In this document: positions 49,933 through 60,285 of the stretch, piece by piece
How the letters are laid out: each line of letters opens with the position of its first letter
How positions within the stretch are numbered: position 1 is the stretch's first letter
Assembly: GCA_934623575.1 (NCBI GenBank)
Contig: CAKTVL010000003.1
Coordinates: 47,825 to 111,824 of the forward strand
DNA from: an uncultured Oscillospiraceae bacterium
GTDB taxonomy: Bacteria; Bacillota; Clostridia; Oscillospirales; Oscillospiraceae
Direction: 5' to 3'
Length of the DNA stretch: 64,000 nt
Program-made: the position numbers and the translations under genes
The notes under the pieces: generated by a model
Databases searched by the model: none
Seen by the model: the letters and a program-made list of their open reading frames with translations, nothing else
What the model was told of the DNA's origin: nothing

Positions 49933-51429
49933 ATGACGGTCAAAGAAAACGATCATGCTGTAAAGTCGCCCTCCTTTTCAGCTGTTGCAGCAGCACAATT
50001 ACGCGCCCATCCGGAGGATTTTGATCGAGAGCGATTTGCAGAAACCCTTCTGCACAGATATCGCAGCGGAATGCGGTTCGATCCTATTGACTTCGACAAC
50101 TTCCGCGAGATGTACCGCGCTCTCTACGGCGCAGGATTACCCTTTGACGATGCAGCACTTGAGGAACGGCTGCGCTGCTGCGGCGTAGTCTATAAAGACA
50201 GGCTTTTCCCCGCAAACGGCATCATGGACAACAGCGCGAAAGAAAAGCTGTTTTCCTATATCGACAATTGTTTTGCATCCGGCAAAAAAGTTCTTTACTA
50301 CAAGGCTATTTTCGAAGACCTTGCAGATATATTTGCAAACTGCTTCACTCTCAGCGATGAATACATGCTAAAGGCATATATTGAGTACTTCTCAGAACCC
50401 GGCAAGTACTTCTTTTTTGCGGATCACATGACCACTGATGAACATGTTGTCATCGATCACAACGCAGAAGTTGAGGATCTTCTGCTGAATGCCGGGCAGC
50501 CTATGCAGGTAGCCGATGTGTGCAGCGCGCTCTCTCATATTCCCCAGGAGCAAGTCCGGAAGATCATCGCGACCGATGGCCGGCTTCTGAGAAACGCCCG
50601 GGGCGAGTATTTCCATGCAGATATTTTTGAAGTATCCGGCGATGAGATCGAGCAGATTGCCGAGATCATCAACCTGTTCATTGGCGAAAATGGGTATGCC
50701 ATCTGGGTGGATGTGTGGAACAGAATACAGGGTGAGCTGCCGCTATTCTTAGAGAACAACCCCTATCTATCCCAGTTGGGCGTAAGAAATGCGATCGAGC
50801 CGTACTACGCGGATAAATTCAGCTTTGAGGGCGCGGTCGTCAGTATGCCCGAGGATAGATTGACCATGAGCGACGTCTATCAGCTTTACGCAAAACACCA
50901 CGCCACGTTTTCGGCCGACGATATCCACGCGCTTTCAAAGGAGCTGGGTACGGTTATTTACTTCGACGCGCTGGCAGAGGTCTCCGTGCGCGTAAGTCAT
51001 GACCTGTTTGTGTCCAGGGCGCAGATCAGTCTGGATATCAGCGCAATAGATGCGGCAATCGAGAGCTTTATGGCAAAAGACTATATTCGGATCCGCGAAA
51101 TCGATTCGTTCCTCGTATTTCCCAACGTGGGATATGAATGGAATGAGTATCTGCTGGAAAGCTTTGTTCTCTCTTACAGCGAAAAATTCACTCTTTTGAG
51201 AAACGGCCGTGCGCTGCACAATGTTGCCGGTGCCATCGTAAGGAGAGGTGGAAATATCAAGGAATTTTCAGACGTCTGTGCTGCCGAGCTTGCAGCAGCC
51301 AGGGTTTCTCTCAGAGAAACAGACGCACTGAATTACCTGGCGGGTATTGATCTGATCACAAGGCGGAGCTACAGGGACCTGGACACCGCTATCCAAAAAG
51401 CAGTGCAAATTCGAGGAAGGATGGAATAA
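49933..51429 (+). CDS. BREX-island protein of unknown function (498 aa)
   Basis: First gene of the island. ATG 49933 after GAAAGGAGCT. No signal peptide, no membrane helix and no catalytic motif that I recognise. The C-terminal two thirds look like repeated helical modules of winged-helix type (MQVADVCSALSHIPQEQVRK at about 197-216; SDVYQLYAKHHATFSADDIH near residue 312), so a DNA- or protein-binding role is possible. It is separated from brxP by only five bases and is A+T-rich like the rest of the island, so it is probably part of the system, possibly a regulator or specificity factor (inference). Confidence 0.6.
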   Translation: MTVKENDHAVKSPSFSAVAAAQLRAHPEDFDRERFAETLLHRYRSGMRFDPIDFDNFREMYRALYGAGLPFDDAALEERLRCCGVVYKDRLFPANGIMDNSAKEKLFSYIDNCFASGKKVLYYKAIFEDLADIFANCFTLSDEYMLKAYIEYFSEPGKYFFFADHMTTDEHVVIDHNAEVEDLLLNAGQPMQVADVCSALSHIPQEQVRKIIATDGRLLRNARGEYFHADIFEVSGDEIEQIAEIINLFIGENGYAIWVDVWNRIQGELPLFLENNPYLSQLGVRNAIEPYYADKFSFEGAVVSMPEDRLTMSDVYQLYAKHHATFSADDIHALSKELGTVIYFDALAEVSVRVSHDLFVSRAQISLDISAIDAAIESFMAKDYIRIREIDSFLVFPNVGYEWNEYLLESFVLSYSEKFTLLRNGRALHNVAGAIVRRGGNIKEFSDVCAAELAAARVSLRETDALNYLAGIDLITRRSYRDLDTAIQKAVQIRGRME

Positions 51430-51434
51430 CCCCT

Positions 51435-53777
51435 ATGTATTCACACGAGTGGGACGGCTCCACAGGCGGGTATGTGTTGACACCGAAACCGTCGACCTTT
51501 TCAAAGGAACCGCGTCCTGTTTACTATAAAGAGCTCGATATCTTGGGCTTTGACAAATACTGGAATTATGACAAAAACGACAGCTTTCCGTACATGTGGG
51601 CCGAGGCGAACAACTACTACTATCGCGGGAGGCAAGTAGCGAAGATCAAAGGAGGCACGCTGTACACTGCGCCCGAGATCACTTTGTTGGATGATCCTGA
51701 GCCTGACGGTTTCCCGCTTCGTTTCGTGGATATACCGGCAATGGTGGAGAAAAACCGTCCGATCATGGAGCAGCTCACGCAAGAGACTATCAAAAAGATC
51801 TATAACACATATGTAGAGTATCAAAAGCGAGTCGATGTCTTCTATGTTGCATTTTCCGGTGGAAAAGACAGCGTGGTCGCGCTGGACCTTGTCCAAAGGG
51901 CGCTGCCGCACAATGCATTCAAGGTGTTGTTTGGCAACACCGACATGGAGTTCCCCACTACGTTGGACCTTATCGAAGAGATCAGAAGTTTCTGCGCCGC
52001 GCAGGAGATCGATTTCTACGACGTGAAGGCAGCTATGCCCGCCGGAAAATCGTGGGATATATTTGGTCCGCCTGCGCGAAAGGTACGTTGGTGCTGTACC
52101 GTTCACAAGACAGCACCTGTTATCAACAAGCTGAATGAGCTTTACGACCGCAAATACATCCGCACGATGATGATCACCGGCGTCCGGGCAGACGAAAGCG
52201 CCAGCCGCTCAGAATACGATGAATTGAGCAAAGGCAAAAAGATGGCCGGCCAGTACAGCTATCATCCTATTTTGGAATGGTCATCTGCAGAAATATATCT
52301 TTACATCTACATGAACAGCCTACCCATAAACGAGGCATATAAGCTGGGTTTCAATCGAGTGGGGTGCATTATGTGCCCAAATTCATCTGAAAAGCATGAG
52401 TTTATGAAACGGATGTTTTTCGAGGATGAGGTCCTTAAATTCACAAGCAAGATCATCACCAACAGTGCAAAGGATCTTTCCGGCGAAAACGCCAAGCGTT
52501 TTATGGAGGTCGGCGGCTGGAAGACTCGTCTAAGCGGTCGCGAGCTCAAATACAGCGAAGACGAACGCTTTACGTATGAGGAAAAGAAAGGCTATCTCGA
52601 ATTCAGTGTTATCGATCTCGACCCCGCCTGGAAAGAGTGGTACAAGACCATTGGCGACTTACAGGAGATCAACGAGAGCGAGTTTCTGCTGGAGTACAGC
52701 GGTGTTGTGCGGAGATGCCATATAGAGCACACTCACGGACTCGATATCATGAAAATAGAGAACGAATATAAGACGAAAAATGCCATCGAATTCATTTCGT
52801 TCTTCAGGAGCATACTCGCCAAATCGCAGTACTGCATACGATGCGGCACCTGCGAGGCGGAATGTCCTTACCGCAACATCAACATGGACAATGGACGGGT
52901 GACCATTTCAGAGCATTGTATCCGGTGCCATGAATGCCTGACTATCCCATATGGGTGCCTGCTGTACAATTCGATCAAAGGGAGCAAAGTCATGAAGAAG
53001 CTAACCGGGATCAACAAGTATCTAAGCGTCGGGATCGATGCCAATTGGATAGAGAACTATGCTCACGATCACGCCTTTGAGCCTGGCAACAGGAAAACGG
53101 ATGTGATGTTCGGATTCATGTCAGACGCAGGCATCGTGAGGAAAAAACAGATCACGCCTATAGGCGAGGTAGTATTCGGGTATGACATGGATACCGAATT
53201 GCCGTGGGCGATCATGCTCTGCAACTTAGCCTATACTTCTCAATACGGCTGGTACATAAAAAACATCCCCTTCTTTGAGCGCGTCTCTGCCGAATCCGTC
53301 GCACTCCGTCTCCAACAGGAAAACGTGACCGACAAGGCTATCGGCGAGTTTTGGAACGGCTTCAAGGTCATCCTTGACACAACAAAACCGCTGAACTCGA
53401 TAGGTTTCGGCACTCCTGAAATCGAGGAAAAAGTGACCAAGACAGGCGACGTGAAGAAACGGCTCCTCTCTATTTACAGAACCCCGTGGCGCACTCCCGA
53501 CGAGAGAGTCATCCTGTACTCTCTGTATAAATTCGCCGAAAAATGCGGCAATTACAAGCAGTTTACTCTGACGCGACTGCTGGACACGTCCATCGAAAGC
53601 GATGCTGTCAGCCCGACGCAGATCTTCGGTCTGGACCGTGAGATCATGGAGAAGATCCTGAATGGTCTTACCTTCAACTATCCTGATCTGATCGAAGCGA
53701 GATTTACACTGGGGCTGGATAATATCACGCTGAAGAGCGACATGAGCGCCGATGACATCTTGATCAAACTATTCTAA
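51435..53777 (+). CDS. brxP: BrxP: PAPS-reductase/ferredoxin fusion of type 4 BREX
   Basis: 780 residues in three parts. Residues about 110-335: PAPS-reductase-like PP-loop domain with SGGKDS at 141-146, Cys220-Cys221 (RWCCTVHK) and GCIMCP (Cys311, Cys314), a cysteine set like the Fe-S ligands of DndC. Residues 460-510: ferredoxin-like domain (C467xxC470xxC473xxxC477P and C495xxC498xxC501...C508). Residues about 530-780: C-terminal domain resembling DUF4007. BrxP is the marker of type 4 BREX. Likely role: sulfur activation and transfer, by analogy with DndC; target not shown. Confidence 0.85.
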   Translation: MYSHEWDGSTGGYVLTPKPSTFSKEPRPVYYKELDILGFDKYWNYDKNDSFPYMWAEANNYYYRGRQVAKIKGGTLYTAPEITLLDDPEPDGFPLRFVDIPAMVEKNRPIMEQLTQETIKKIYNTYVEYQKRVDVFYVAFSGGKDSVVALDLVQRALPHNAFKVLFGNTDMEFPTTLDLIEEIRSFCAAQEIDFYDVKAAMPAGKSWDIFGPPARKVRWCCTVHKTAPVINKLNELYDRKYIRTMMITGVRADESASRSEYDELSKGKKMAGQYSYHPILEWSSAEIYLYIYMNSLPINEAYKLGFNRVGCIMCPNSSEKHEFMKRMFFEDEVLKFTSKIITNSAKDLSGENAKRFMEVGGWKTRLSGRELKYSEDERFTYEEKKGYLEFSVIDLDPAWKEWYKTIGDLQEINESEFLLEYSGVVRRCHIEHTHGLDIMKIENEYKTKNAIEFISFFRSILAKSQYCIRCGTCEAECPYRNINMDNGRVTISEHCIRCHECLTIPYGCLLYNSIKGSKVMKKLTGINKYLSVGIDANWIENYAHDHAFEPGNRKTDVMFGFMSDAGIVRKKQITPIGEVVFGYDMDTELPWAIMLCNLAYTSQYGWYIKNIPFFERVSAESVALRLQQENVTDKAIGEFWNGFKVILDTTKPLNSIGFGTPEIEEKVTKTGDVKKRLLSIYRTPWRTPDERVILYSLYKFAEKCGNYKQFTLTRLLDTSIESDAVSPTQIFGLDREIMEKILNGLTFNYPDLIEARFTLGLDNITLKSDMSADDILIKLF

Positions 53778-53790
53778 TGGGGGAAAAAGA

Positions 53791-56700
53791 ATGAGCTACA
53801 GAGACTACTTCAATATTGACCCAGAATATTTTCCGCAGGTGGACAAACAGATCATCGAGAGCAAGCCTGACCTGTGGAAGAAGTTCTATCCACACCCCTC
53901 TTTTGTCCAGCTTCTGAATGCCACAGCAGACGTTCTCGAGCGTAAGCAAAGACTATCCATGTGGGTCGACGGCGCCTACGGCACCGGCAAGTCTCACGCT
54001 GTACTCACTTTGAAAAAGTTGATCGACGCAACTGACGAAGAGACCATCGCCTATTTTGAACAGTACGGTCTGGACTCCTTCCTCTGCAAGCGGTTGATCA
54101 CCCAGAAGGACGAAGGAAAAATCCTCGTGTGTCACCGCTACGGATCTTCTGACATCAAAAGCGATACAGACCTTGTCGTTGCTATTCAGGAGGGGATAGA
54201 AAAGGCTCTTCAGGAAGCCGGCATCGAAAACGCCGCCCATGCCTCTCTTAAAAACTCCCTGATCCGGTATTTTGAGGATGAAGAAAACAAGCAGAGCTTT
54301 GACATTTACGCCAACGGAAGGTACAAGACCGCTCTGGGTGGGGACACTGCGGCTGACATTCTGAGAAAGCTGAATGAGTATGAAGGCAATGCCCTTCACG
54401 CCTTGATCGCCAAGGTGTTCAAAGTGCCCGCCGTTAAGGGCGGCTTCTCCATGAACACGGAAGAACTTTGCGGTTGGATCCGAGAAGTGATCGAAGAAAA
54501 CGGTCTTAAGGAATTGGTATTCATCTGGGACGAATTTTCCGAGTACTTCGAGAACAACATGCACCACCTGACCGGCCTCCAGCAGGTCGCAGAACTCGCG
54601 GCCACTGCGCCGTTCTGCCTGCTGATCGTCACACATAAAGCTGAGGGATATTTCTCCGACGATGACCCGGACAAGAAAAAGATCCTTGACCGCTTTGTCT
54701 CTCCGATCCACATTTCCCTCCCTGAAAACATCGCCTTCCAGCTCATGCACGAGGCCATGAAGATCACCGATGACCCCGAGAAGGCTGCCAAATGGGAGAA
54801 AAACAGGCGCATCCTTGAAACGCGCACCGCAAATAGCCGTATCACCGTTGGAAAGGCGATCAACCTCACAGATACAGATCTGAACAACGTCCTTCCTATC
54901 CATCCATACGCGGCTCTGATCTTGCAGCACATCTCTATTTACTACGCTTCTACTGCCCGCAGCATGTTCACTTTCATCAAGAACGACGAGGGTAACGATG
55001 TAAAGGCTTTTCAATGGTTTATCGATAACTACGATTTTGATTCAAAGAACCCCTTTGTTACGGTAGACCTGCTTTGGAATTTCTTCTATGAGACTGGCAG
55101 CCAAAAACTTGCATCCGGCATCAGAGAAGTCTTAAGCTGCTACACTCCGAAATTGGATAAAGACCTCCTTGATGAAGAAAAACGCGTTCTCAAGGTCATC
55201 CTCTTGCTTCAGGCCATATCCGAAAGGATGTCCGGCAACCGCGACATTTTCCTTCCCAACGACGGTAACTTGGAACTGGCGTTTGAGGGGACTGACCTTG
55301 CCTCCAGTGCTTCCAATATCGCAAAAAAACTTTTGAATGACCATGTTGTGACCAGAACACCTCTTACGGGCAATGTGTTCTCCTACTGCTGCAAAAACAT
55401 GGGCCCCGCTGTGGATCCCGGTCCCTTCCTTGAACAGGCAAAGGCGCGATCCACTAAGGACCTGACCTTTATGACCGGCAGCAACCTGCGCAGCACGATC
55501 GAGTTTTCCGGCGCATTAAAACTTCGCTACTCGCTGGCATATGCGACGATCTCCGACTTTGACAACGAGATCAAAAAGGCCAATGAGCCCGACAACAGCG
55601 GCAAGTTGTATGCCATCGCTACTATCGCCAGAGATCTCGCCGAGGGTGCTGCCCTGAAGCGGAAGATCGAAAGCTTTTTTGCCAAGGATCCGAATTCCGA
55701 TGTGATCGTGATCGATAGTTCCTCCTGCCTCCTCGGCGATAGTGAATACTCGGATTTTATTGAAAACTACGCACTGTCGCTGGCGATAGGAAATGGCGAT
55801 ATCAACATGCGTAAGACCCACGAAGGGTATGCCATCCAAACGCTTTCTGACTGGGCAAAGCGCATTAAAAACGGCTCCTTTTACGTATACTCCCGGTATA
55901 CGCCGAACGGTGAGCGCGTGGCCAATATGCAGGATCTCTTCGTCAAGCTGCTGGACATCGATAAGTGCCACTATCCCCGGTGTCTTGAGGGCGCCTATAC
56001 GAATGTGCTGAACACCATGTTCGACGCGAACTCTCTTACTGCCGGTGCGGTCTGCGGCATCACCGAAGAGACCAAGGGCACATTCCGCTCCGGAAACGAG
56101 GCGACCAAGCTTGAAACCGCCCTAAAGGGTGCATGGAGAGTCTCCGAATATTGGAAGTCCTCTCACACCTACATTGCTGAGCTCAAGAGGGCTGTTGTGG
56201 ACCTCGTTGAGGCCGCTTTCGCAAAAAGTGACCGGATCTCCATTGCTTCCATCTATGAAACGCTGAAGGCCGCACCGTATGGATTTATGCCCTGCAACCT
56301 CACCGCATTTGTTCTCGGCTTTGTTCTGAAGGAATATGCAAACAGCACCTATTCCTACAGTGACGACCTCACCACCGTCCCCCTCAGCACGGAACGGCTC
56401 GCCGGCATGATCTCTGAGATCATCAAGCAGGACAACACCCCCGATAAGCGCTACAAGGATAAATACATCGTTACACTGACGGATGCGGAACGCGCTTTCA
56501 ACAGAGCTACCTCCACCGCCTTCGGCATTCCGGAGATGTACTGCGTTTCTATCACAGAAACACGGTCCCGCATCCGCGAGCAGATGAAGAGTCTCTCCTT
56601 CCCCATCTGGGCGATCAAATACGTTCTTGACGGCATTCCCTTCAAGACCAGCCAGGATGTTGTCTCCACCTTGATTGACAACTATTGTGGGATCGCCAAC

Positions 56701-57972
56701 AACAAGAATATGGGCGGTGAGAAGTCGGACAACGATATTGCACTCGCCATCGGCCTTCTCTGCCTTGATAACAAAGATGCGGCGGATGACCTGAAGTCCG
56801 TCTTCACAAAAGATACCTGCAAGCGCGGAATGCTCGAATACCTGAAAGTGTATAAAGGCGGCGAACTTCCCTCTATCGCAGCAAGGATCAATGACGGAGG
56901 GCAATACATTAACCAGCTGCAATACAAGTTCAATTCCGATGCCGCAAACTGGGTGTGGAATATCGACACCGCAAATGCCAAGATCGATGAACTGATCTGC
57001 GAATACGAGACCATCGAAGTCAGCAACATGATCCTGACCAAAAATACGACCTATGCGGACACCATCCATTCATGGGTGGATAAGCTCGGTCAGATCCGTC
57101 TGGCATACTCCGTCATCAAAAACGACCTCGGTGACAGCAAGACCTTCTACGAAATGCTGTATCATCTCTATAAGCAGAAAACGCTTCTCGATTCCCAAAA
57201 GCAGGCATTTCTCACCCTTCTCCGCGACAACACCGAAAATTTCAAACAATTTATGGGCAGCCAGAGCACCCTGTTTATGAAAGCGTGCAGTTTCTACCTG
57301 GATGACCTTACAGAGGATGATATAGCGGCTATTCTTGAAGATGATACATACGGATTCGGCCATTCTTATCTTCTTGAGCCGGACAAGTATACCGATAAGG
57401 TTCAAAAGGCCGTCACCTCATACAAGAACGGTCTGAAATATACACAGCTCAGGAAGAAATGGAGCGACTTGACCGGTACAGATTCACCGCTTGCATGGTC
57501 TAACAAGTATAGTATGCCTATCCTCGCAATGGTCCCGGACGCAGAGGTCTCCATCGCAAGAAAGGCTTTCGATGTGATCAATGTCAAAACCAGAGACGAA
57601 GATGCCATCGCAGCCGCCGAGGACTATATCAGCAAGATGTCTTATGTGGACGATCTGAACAGCGAAACCGCACGTGACGCAGCGTTCAGAGATGTCTTCC
57701 TCGGCGATCGCTCCATCCTCTTCGAAAACGTGGATGAGGTAAAAGCGTACCTTTGCAGTCACGCGTCTGAGGCGCCATTCCATTGGCTGGGCAGTAAAGA
57801 AGTCACAGGGAAGATCAAAACCATGGCGCAGGCAAAATACATCGGTTCCGGCTATGGCAAGGCAAAGAAGGTCATCGATGATATGCCCGCAGAGCAGGTG
57901 AAGGAATACCTAAAGAGGCTGATCGAGGACAACATCACAGTCGGCGTGGAGATCATGAAAGGGCAAAAATGA
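53791..57972 (+). CDS. brxC: BrxC: large P-loop ATPase of BREX
   Basis: 1393 residues, the largest gene of the island. The N-terminus SYRDYFNIDPEYFPQVD leads to Walker A GAYGTGKS (61-68); Walker B is LVFIWDEFSEYF (Asp247-Glu248), followed by a sensor-like Thr-His (LLIVTHKAEGY). The remaining 1000 residues are helical without known motifs. BrxC/PglY is one of the two proteins common to BREX types. It is 13 bases after brxP and 15 before pglZ. No frameshift seen, so it should be functional. Confidence 0.88.
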   Translation: MSYRDYFNIDPEYFPQVDKQIIESKPDLWKKFYPHPSFVQLLNATADVLERKQRLSMWVDGAYGTGKSHAVLTLKKLIDATDEETIAYFEQYGLDSFLCKRLITQKDEGKILVCHRYGSSDIKSDTDLVVAIQEGIEKALQEAGIENAAHASLKNSLIRYFEDEENKQSFDIYANGRYKTALGGDTAADILRKLNEYEGNALHALIAKVFKVPAVKGGFSMNTEELCGWIREVIEENGLKELVFIWDEFSEYFENNMHHLTGLQQVAELAATAPFCLLIVTHKAEGYFSDDDPDKKKILDRFVSPIHISLPENIAFQLMHEAMKITDDPEKAAKWEKNRRILETRTANSRITVGKAINLTDTDLNNVLPIHPYAALILQHISIYYASTARSMFTFIKNDEGNDVKAFQWFIDNYDFDSKNPFVTVDLLWNFFYETGSQKLASGIREVLSCYTPKLDKDLLDEEKRVLKVILLLQAISERMSGNRDIFLPNDGNLELAFEGTDLASSASNIAKKLLNDHVVTRTPLTGNVFSYCCKNMGPAVDPGPFLEQAKARSTKDLTFMTGSNLRSTIEFSGALKLRYSLAYATISDFDNEIKKANEPDNSGKLYAIATIARDLAEGAALKRKIESFFAKDPNSDVIVIDSSSCLLGDSEYSDFIENYALSLAIGNGDINMRKTHEGYAIQTLSDWAKRIKNGSFYVYSRYTPNGERVANMQDLFVKLLDIDKCHYPRCLEGAYTNVLNTMFDANSLTAGAVCGITEETKGTFRSGNEATKLETALKGAWRVSEYWKSSHTYIAELKRAVVDLVEAAFAKSDRISIASIYETLKAAPYGFMPCNLTAFVLGFVLKEYANSTYSYSDDLTTVPLSTERLAGMISEIIKQDNTPDKRYKDKYIVTLTDAERAFNRATSTAFGIPEMYCVSITETRSRIREQMKSLSFPIWAIKYVLDGIPFKTSQDVVSTLIDNYCGIANNKNMGGEKSDNDIALAIGLLCLDNKDAADDLKSVFTKDTCKRGMLEYLKVYKGGELPSIAARINDGGQYINQLQYKFNSDAANWVWNIDTANAKIDELICEYETIEVSNMILTKNTTYADTIHSWVDKLGQIRLAYSVIKNDLGDSKTFYEMLYHLYKQKTLLDSQKQAFLTLLRDNTENFKQFMGSQSTLFMKACSFYLDDLTEDDIAAILEDDTYGFGHSYLLEPDKYTDKVQKAVTSYKNGLKYTQLRKKWSDLTGTDSPLAWSNKYSMPILAMVPDAEVSIARKAFDVINVKTRDEDAIAAAEDYISKMSYVDDLNSETARDAAFRDVFLGDRSILFENVDEVKAYLCSHASEAPFHWLGSKEVTGKIKTMAQAKYIGSGYGKAKKVIDDMPAEQVKEYLKRLIEDNITVGVEIMKGQK

Positions 57973-57987
57973 TCTGGAGGTCATGAT

Positions 57988-60273
57988 ATGGATCTGAACA
58001 ATGCCAAAATCCGAGTGCAGAACTATCTGCGGTCAGCGAAAAAGCAGCCTTTGATCGTGGACATACCGACAAAGGCGGACCTGGCCGATATCACAGACTT
58101 TTTCAAGATCGGAGAAAATCGATTCCTTCCCGCAGAGCAGTTTTGCGGGAGGGACGGCGTTTTGAAACTGGACGAGTTATATGCCGCCATTTCAAGCAGC
58201 AGCGGAAATGTCTTTCTCTGCAATGTCACCGGTTTTTTGAAGCTCTTTGGCGAGACAACAGCCAAAAGCGTGCTGCACGCCATCGCTACGGCCAACGTAT
58301 CCGGCCACGTTGTGCTCCTCACCTATCAGTGCAGGGATCACCTGCGTTTTTCGGATCCTCGTATCGCGGAGAGCGGCAGACTCGTCATCGTTGACGGAAT
58401 GCCCGACGATATGTGCAGCATCTGCTTCATCTCGCCCGCTTTATCTGATGCATTTCCCCACTCTTACCGCGGCATTCAAAAAGTCGGATACGCCTTGGAA
58501 ACCTGTACTGATGCCACCGCCTACATCGCGACGGCTGTCGACAAGAGCTTTTTCCCGAAGTCCGTCTGCCGCATCACCCAACTCACCAACGGATACGATA
58601 TTCTCTGCGACAGGGACCCCCAGACCTGCGTCGTACCGCAGCACTTCGGCGAGGCAGACCAGTGGGCCCATGCCCTTCAGCTCATGGGCCCCCACGGCAA
58701 TTGGAGCACTATCGCCGCGGAGCACTTTGGCTCCGCGCACGACCTGGCGCGTGTGATCATCGATTACCCCTCCTTTGATCAGCAGGAGAAATGGCTCTAT
58801 TTCATCGCGCTCTCCATCTTCGGGTCCAGTGATAACGAGTACCTTCAGCTGGCCGTAAACAACACGTCCGCCTCCCCAGAACTTCTCAGATCGATCTTCC
58901 GGACCATCCTTACCGTGGACAAGGGCAGCCCAGAATTTGAAAGCCTGTACAGACAGCGAAAAGCGCTGATCCGAGGGCTTACGGACGCCCTCCCGGAAAT
59001 CGTCGACTTCTGCAAAGTGCTTTCGGTCAAAGGCGAAGATGCTATTTACTACCTGACCGATCTGACACAGCCCGAAAAAGAACGGGTCATCGCCTGGCTG
59101 GACACGTATGGCGCAAACTACACTTCTGAAGAGCTGTGCTCCATTCTAAAGACAGTCTATCCCGATCTGGCCGGCTATCTATCCAGCTTTCGCTTTCATA
59201 GCGAGCTTCTGGACCACTATTTTGCGTGTTATAAGTACCAAAAGGTTATAAACAGGATACTGCCCGCTTTCGAAGCCGTTGTGGATGAACAGTCCACAAA
59301 GATGGATTTCGTTTCAGCATTGAAGCCACGCGCATCCATCGTCGATACGCTTGATGCAACGAACGCACGCGCATTTTTCTTTGACGCTCTGGGTGTTGAA
59401 TACCTGGGATATATCCAGGAAAAGTGCTGCGAGTACGGGCTTTCTGCAAATATCTCCTGCGCCAGATGCGAGCTCCCGTCCCTCACCAGCTGCAACAAAG
59501 AATTTGTCGCGATGCTTGCATCCAAGGGATGCCCGGTTTCTGACATAAAAGAGCTGGATCACGTGAAGCACCACGGCGAAGACAGCTTCGATTATGAGAA
59601 AGAAAAAACGCCCATCTACCTCATACGGGAGCTTGAGATAATAGATGAGCTGCTGCGTAAGATACGGGCAGGCATTTTCAACGGCCAATACGGCAAAGCC
59701 ATCATCCTGTCGGATCACGGCGCGAGCCGACTGGCTGTCCTTCACGGCACTGAGAACATTTGGAGCATGGCCACAAGTGGTGAGCATTCCGGGCGATGCT
59801 GTAAGATCAGCGAGATCGACAGCAAGCCCGATGCCGCGATCGAAAGCTCTGGTTTCTGGGTCTTAGCCAACTACGACCGCTTCAAGGGCGGCAGACGCGC
59901 CAATGTGGAGGTACACGGCGGTGCCTCTATAGAGGAAGTTGCCGTCCCCATCATCGAGATCACTCGGAAAGGCGCCAATGCAGAGGCGTTTATCGTTGAC
60001 ACATCACGGGTCGTAACACTCGGCGCCGGAGATCACGCTGTTGTTGATATCTATGTCTCTGTCAAGAGCAGCCATATTGCCATCCGGCTTGACGGGACCT
60101 ATTATGATGCGGAACCCACCCGCGACGCATATATTTATCGCGTCGATCTCAAGAACTACACCAAAAAAGGCACCTATAGCTTTGATATTGTCAACGGCAG
60201 TGAGACCCTTGCCGTCGAGCAGCAGTTTGAGATCAAGAAGAAAGGCATGTCCGAAGTGGATCTGTTCGGCTGA
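57988..60273 (+). CDS. pglZ: PglZ: alkaline-phosphatase-superfamily protein of BREX
   Basis: 761 residues. The PglZ phosphatase domain is recognisable from the N-terminal metal Asp (LIVDIP, Asp25) and, far downstream, AIILSDHGASRLAVL (Asp576-His577), the alkaline-phosphatase-type metal site. PglZ is the core marker of all BREX systems and binds DNA or partners; its phosphatase activity is reported for some members. The C-terminal 120 residues form a beta-rich domain (VVDIYVSVKSSHIAIRLDGT). The gene lies between brxC and brxL as in other type 4 loci. Confidence 0.88.
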   Translation: MDLNNAKIRVQNYLRSAKKQPLIVDIPTKADLADITDFFKIGENRFLPAEQFCGRDGVLKLDELYAAISSSSGNVFLCNVTGFLKLFGETTAKSVLHAIATANVSGHVVLLTYQCRDHLRFSDPRIAESGRLVIVDGMPDDMCSICFISPALSDAFPHSYRGIQKVGYALETCTDATAYIATAVDKSFFPKSVCRITQLTNGYDILCDRDPQTCVVPQHFGEADQWAHALQLMGPHGNWSTIAAEHFGSAHDLARVIIDYPSFDQQEKWLYFIALSIFGSSDNEYLQLAVNNTSASPELLRSIFRTILTVDKGSPEFESLYRQRKALIRGLTDALPEIVDFCKVLSVKGEDAIYYLTDLTQPEKERVIAWLDTYGANYTSEELCSILKTVYPDLAGYLSSFRFHSELLDHYFACYKYQKVINRILPAFEAVVDEQSTKMDFVSALKPRASIVDTLDATNARAFFFDALGVEYLGYIQEKCCEYGLSANISCARCELPSLTSCNKEFVAMLASKGCPVSDIKELDHVKHHGEDSFDYEKEKTPIYLIRELEIIDELLRKIRAGIFNGQYGKAIILSDHGASRLAVLHGTENIWSMATSGEHSGRCCKISEIDSKPDAAIESSGFWVLANYDRFKGGRRANVEVHGGASIEEVAVPIIEITRKGANAEAFIVDTSRVVTLGAGDHAVVDIYVSVKSSHIAIRLDGTYYDAEPTRDAYIYRVDLKNYTKKGTYSFDIVNGSETLAVEQQFEIKKKGMSEVDLFG

Positions 60274-60285
60274 GGAGGAAAAAGA

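Noticed and set aside
51435..53777. Assimilatory PAPS/APS reductase in sulfate reduction
   Set aside because: Length, the built-in ferredoxin domain and BREX neighbours do not fit; no cysND/cysJI genes are present.
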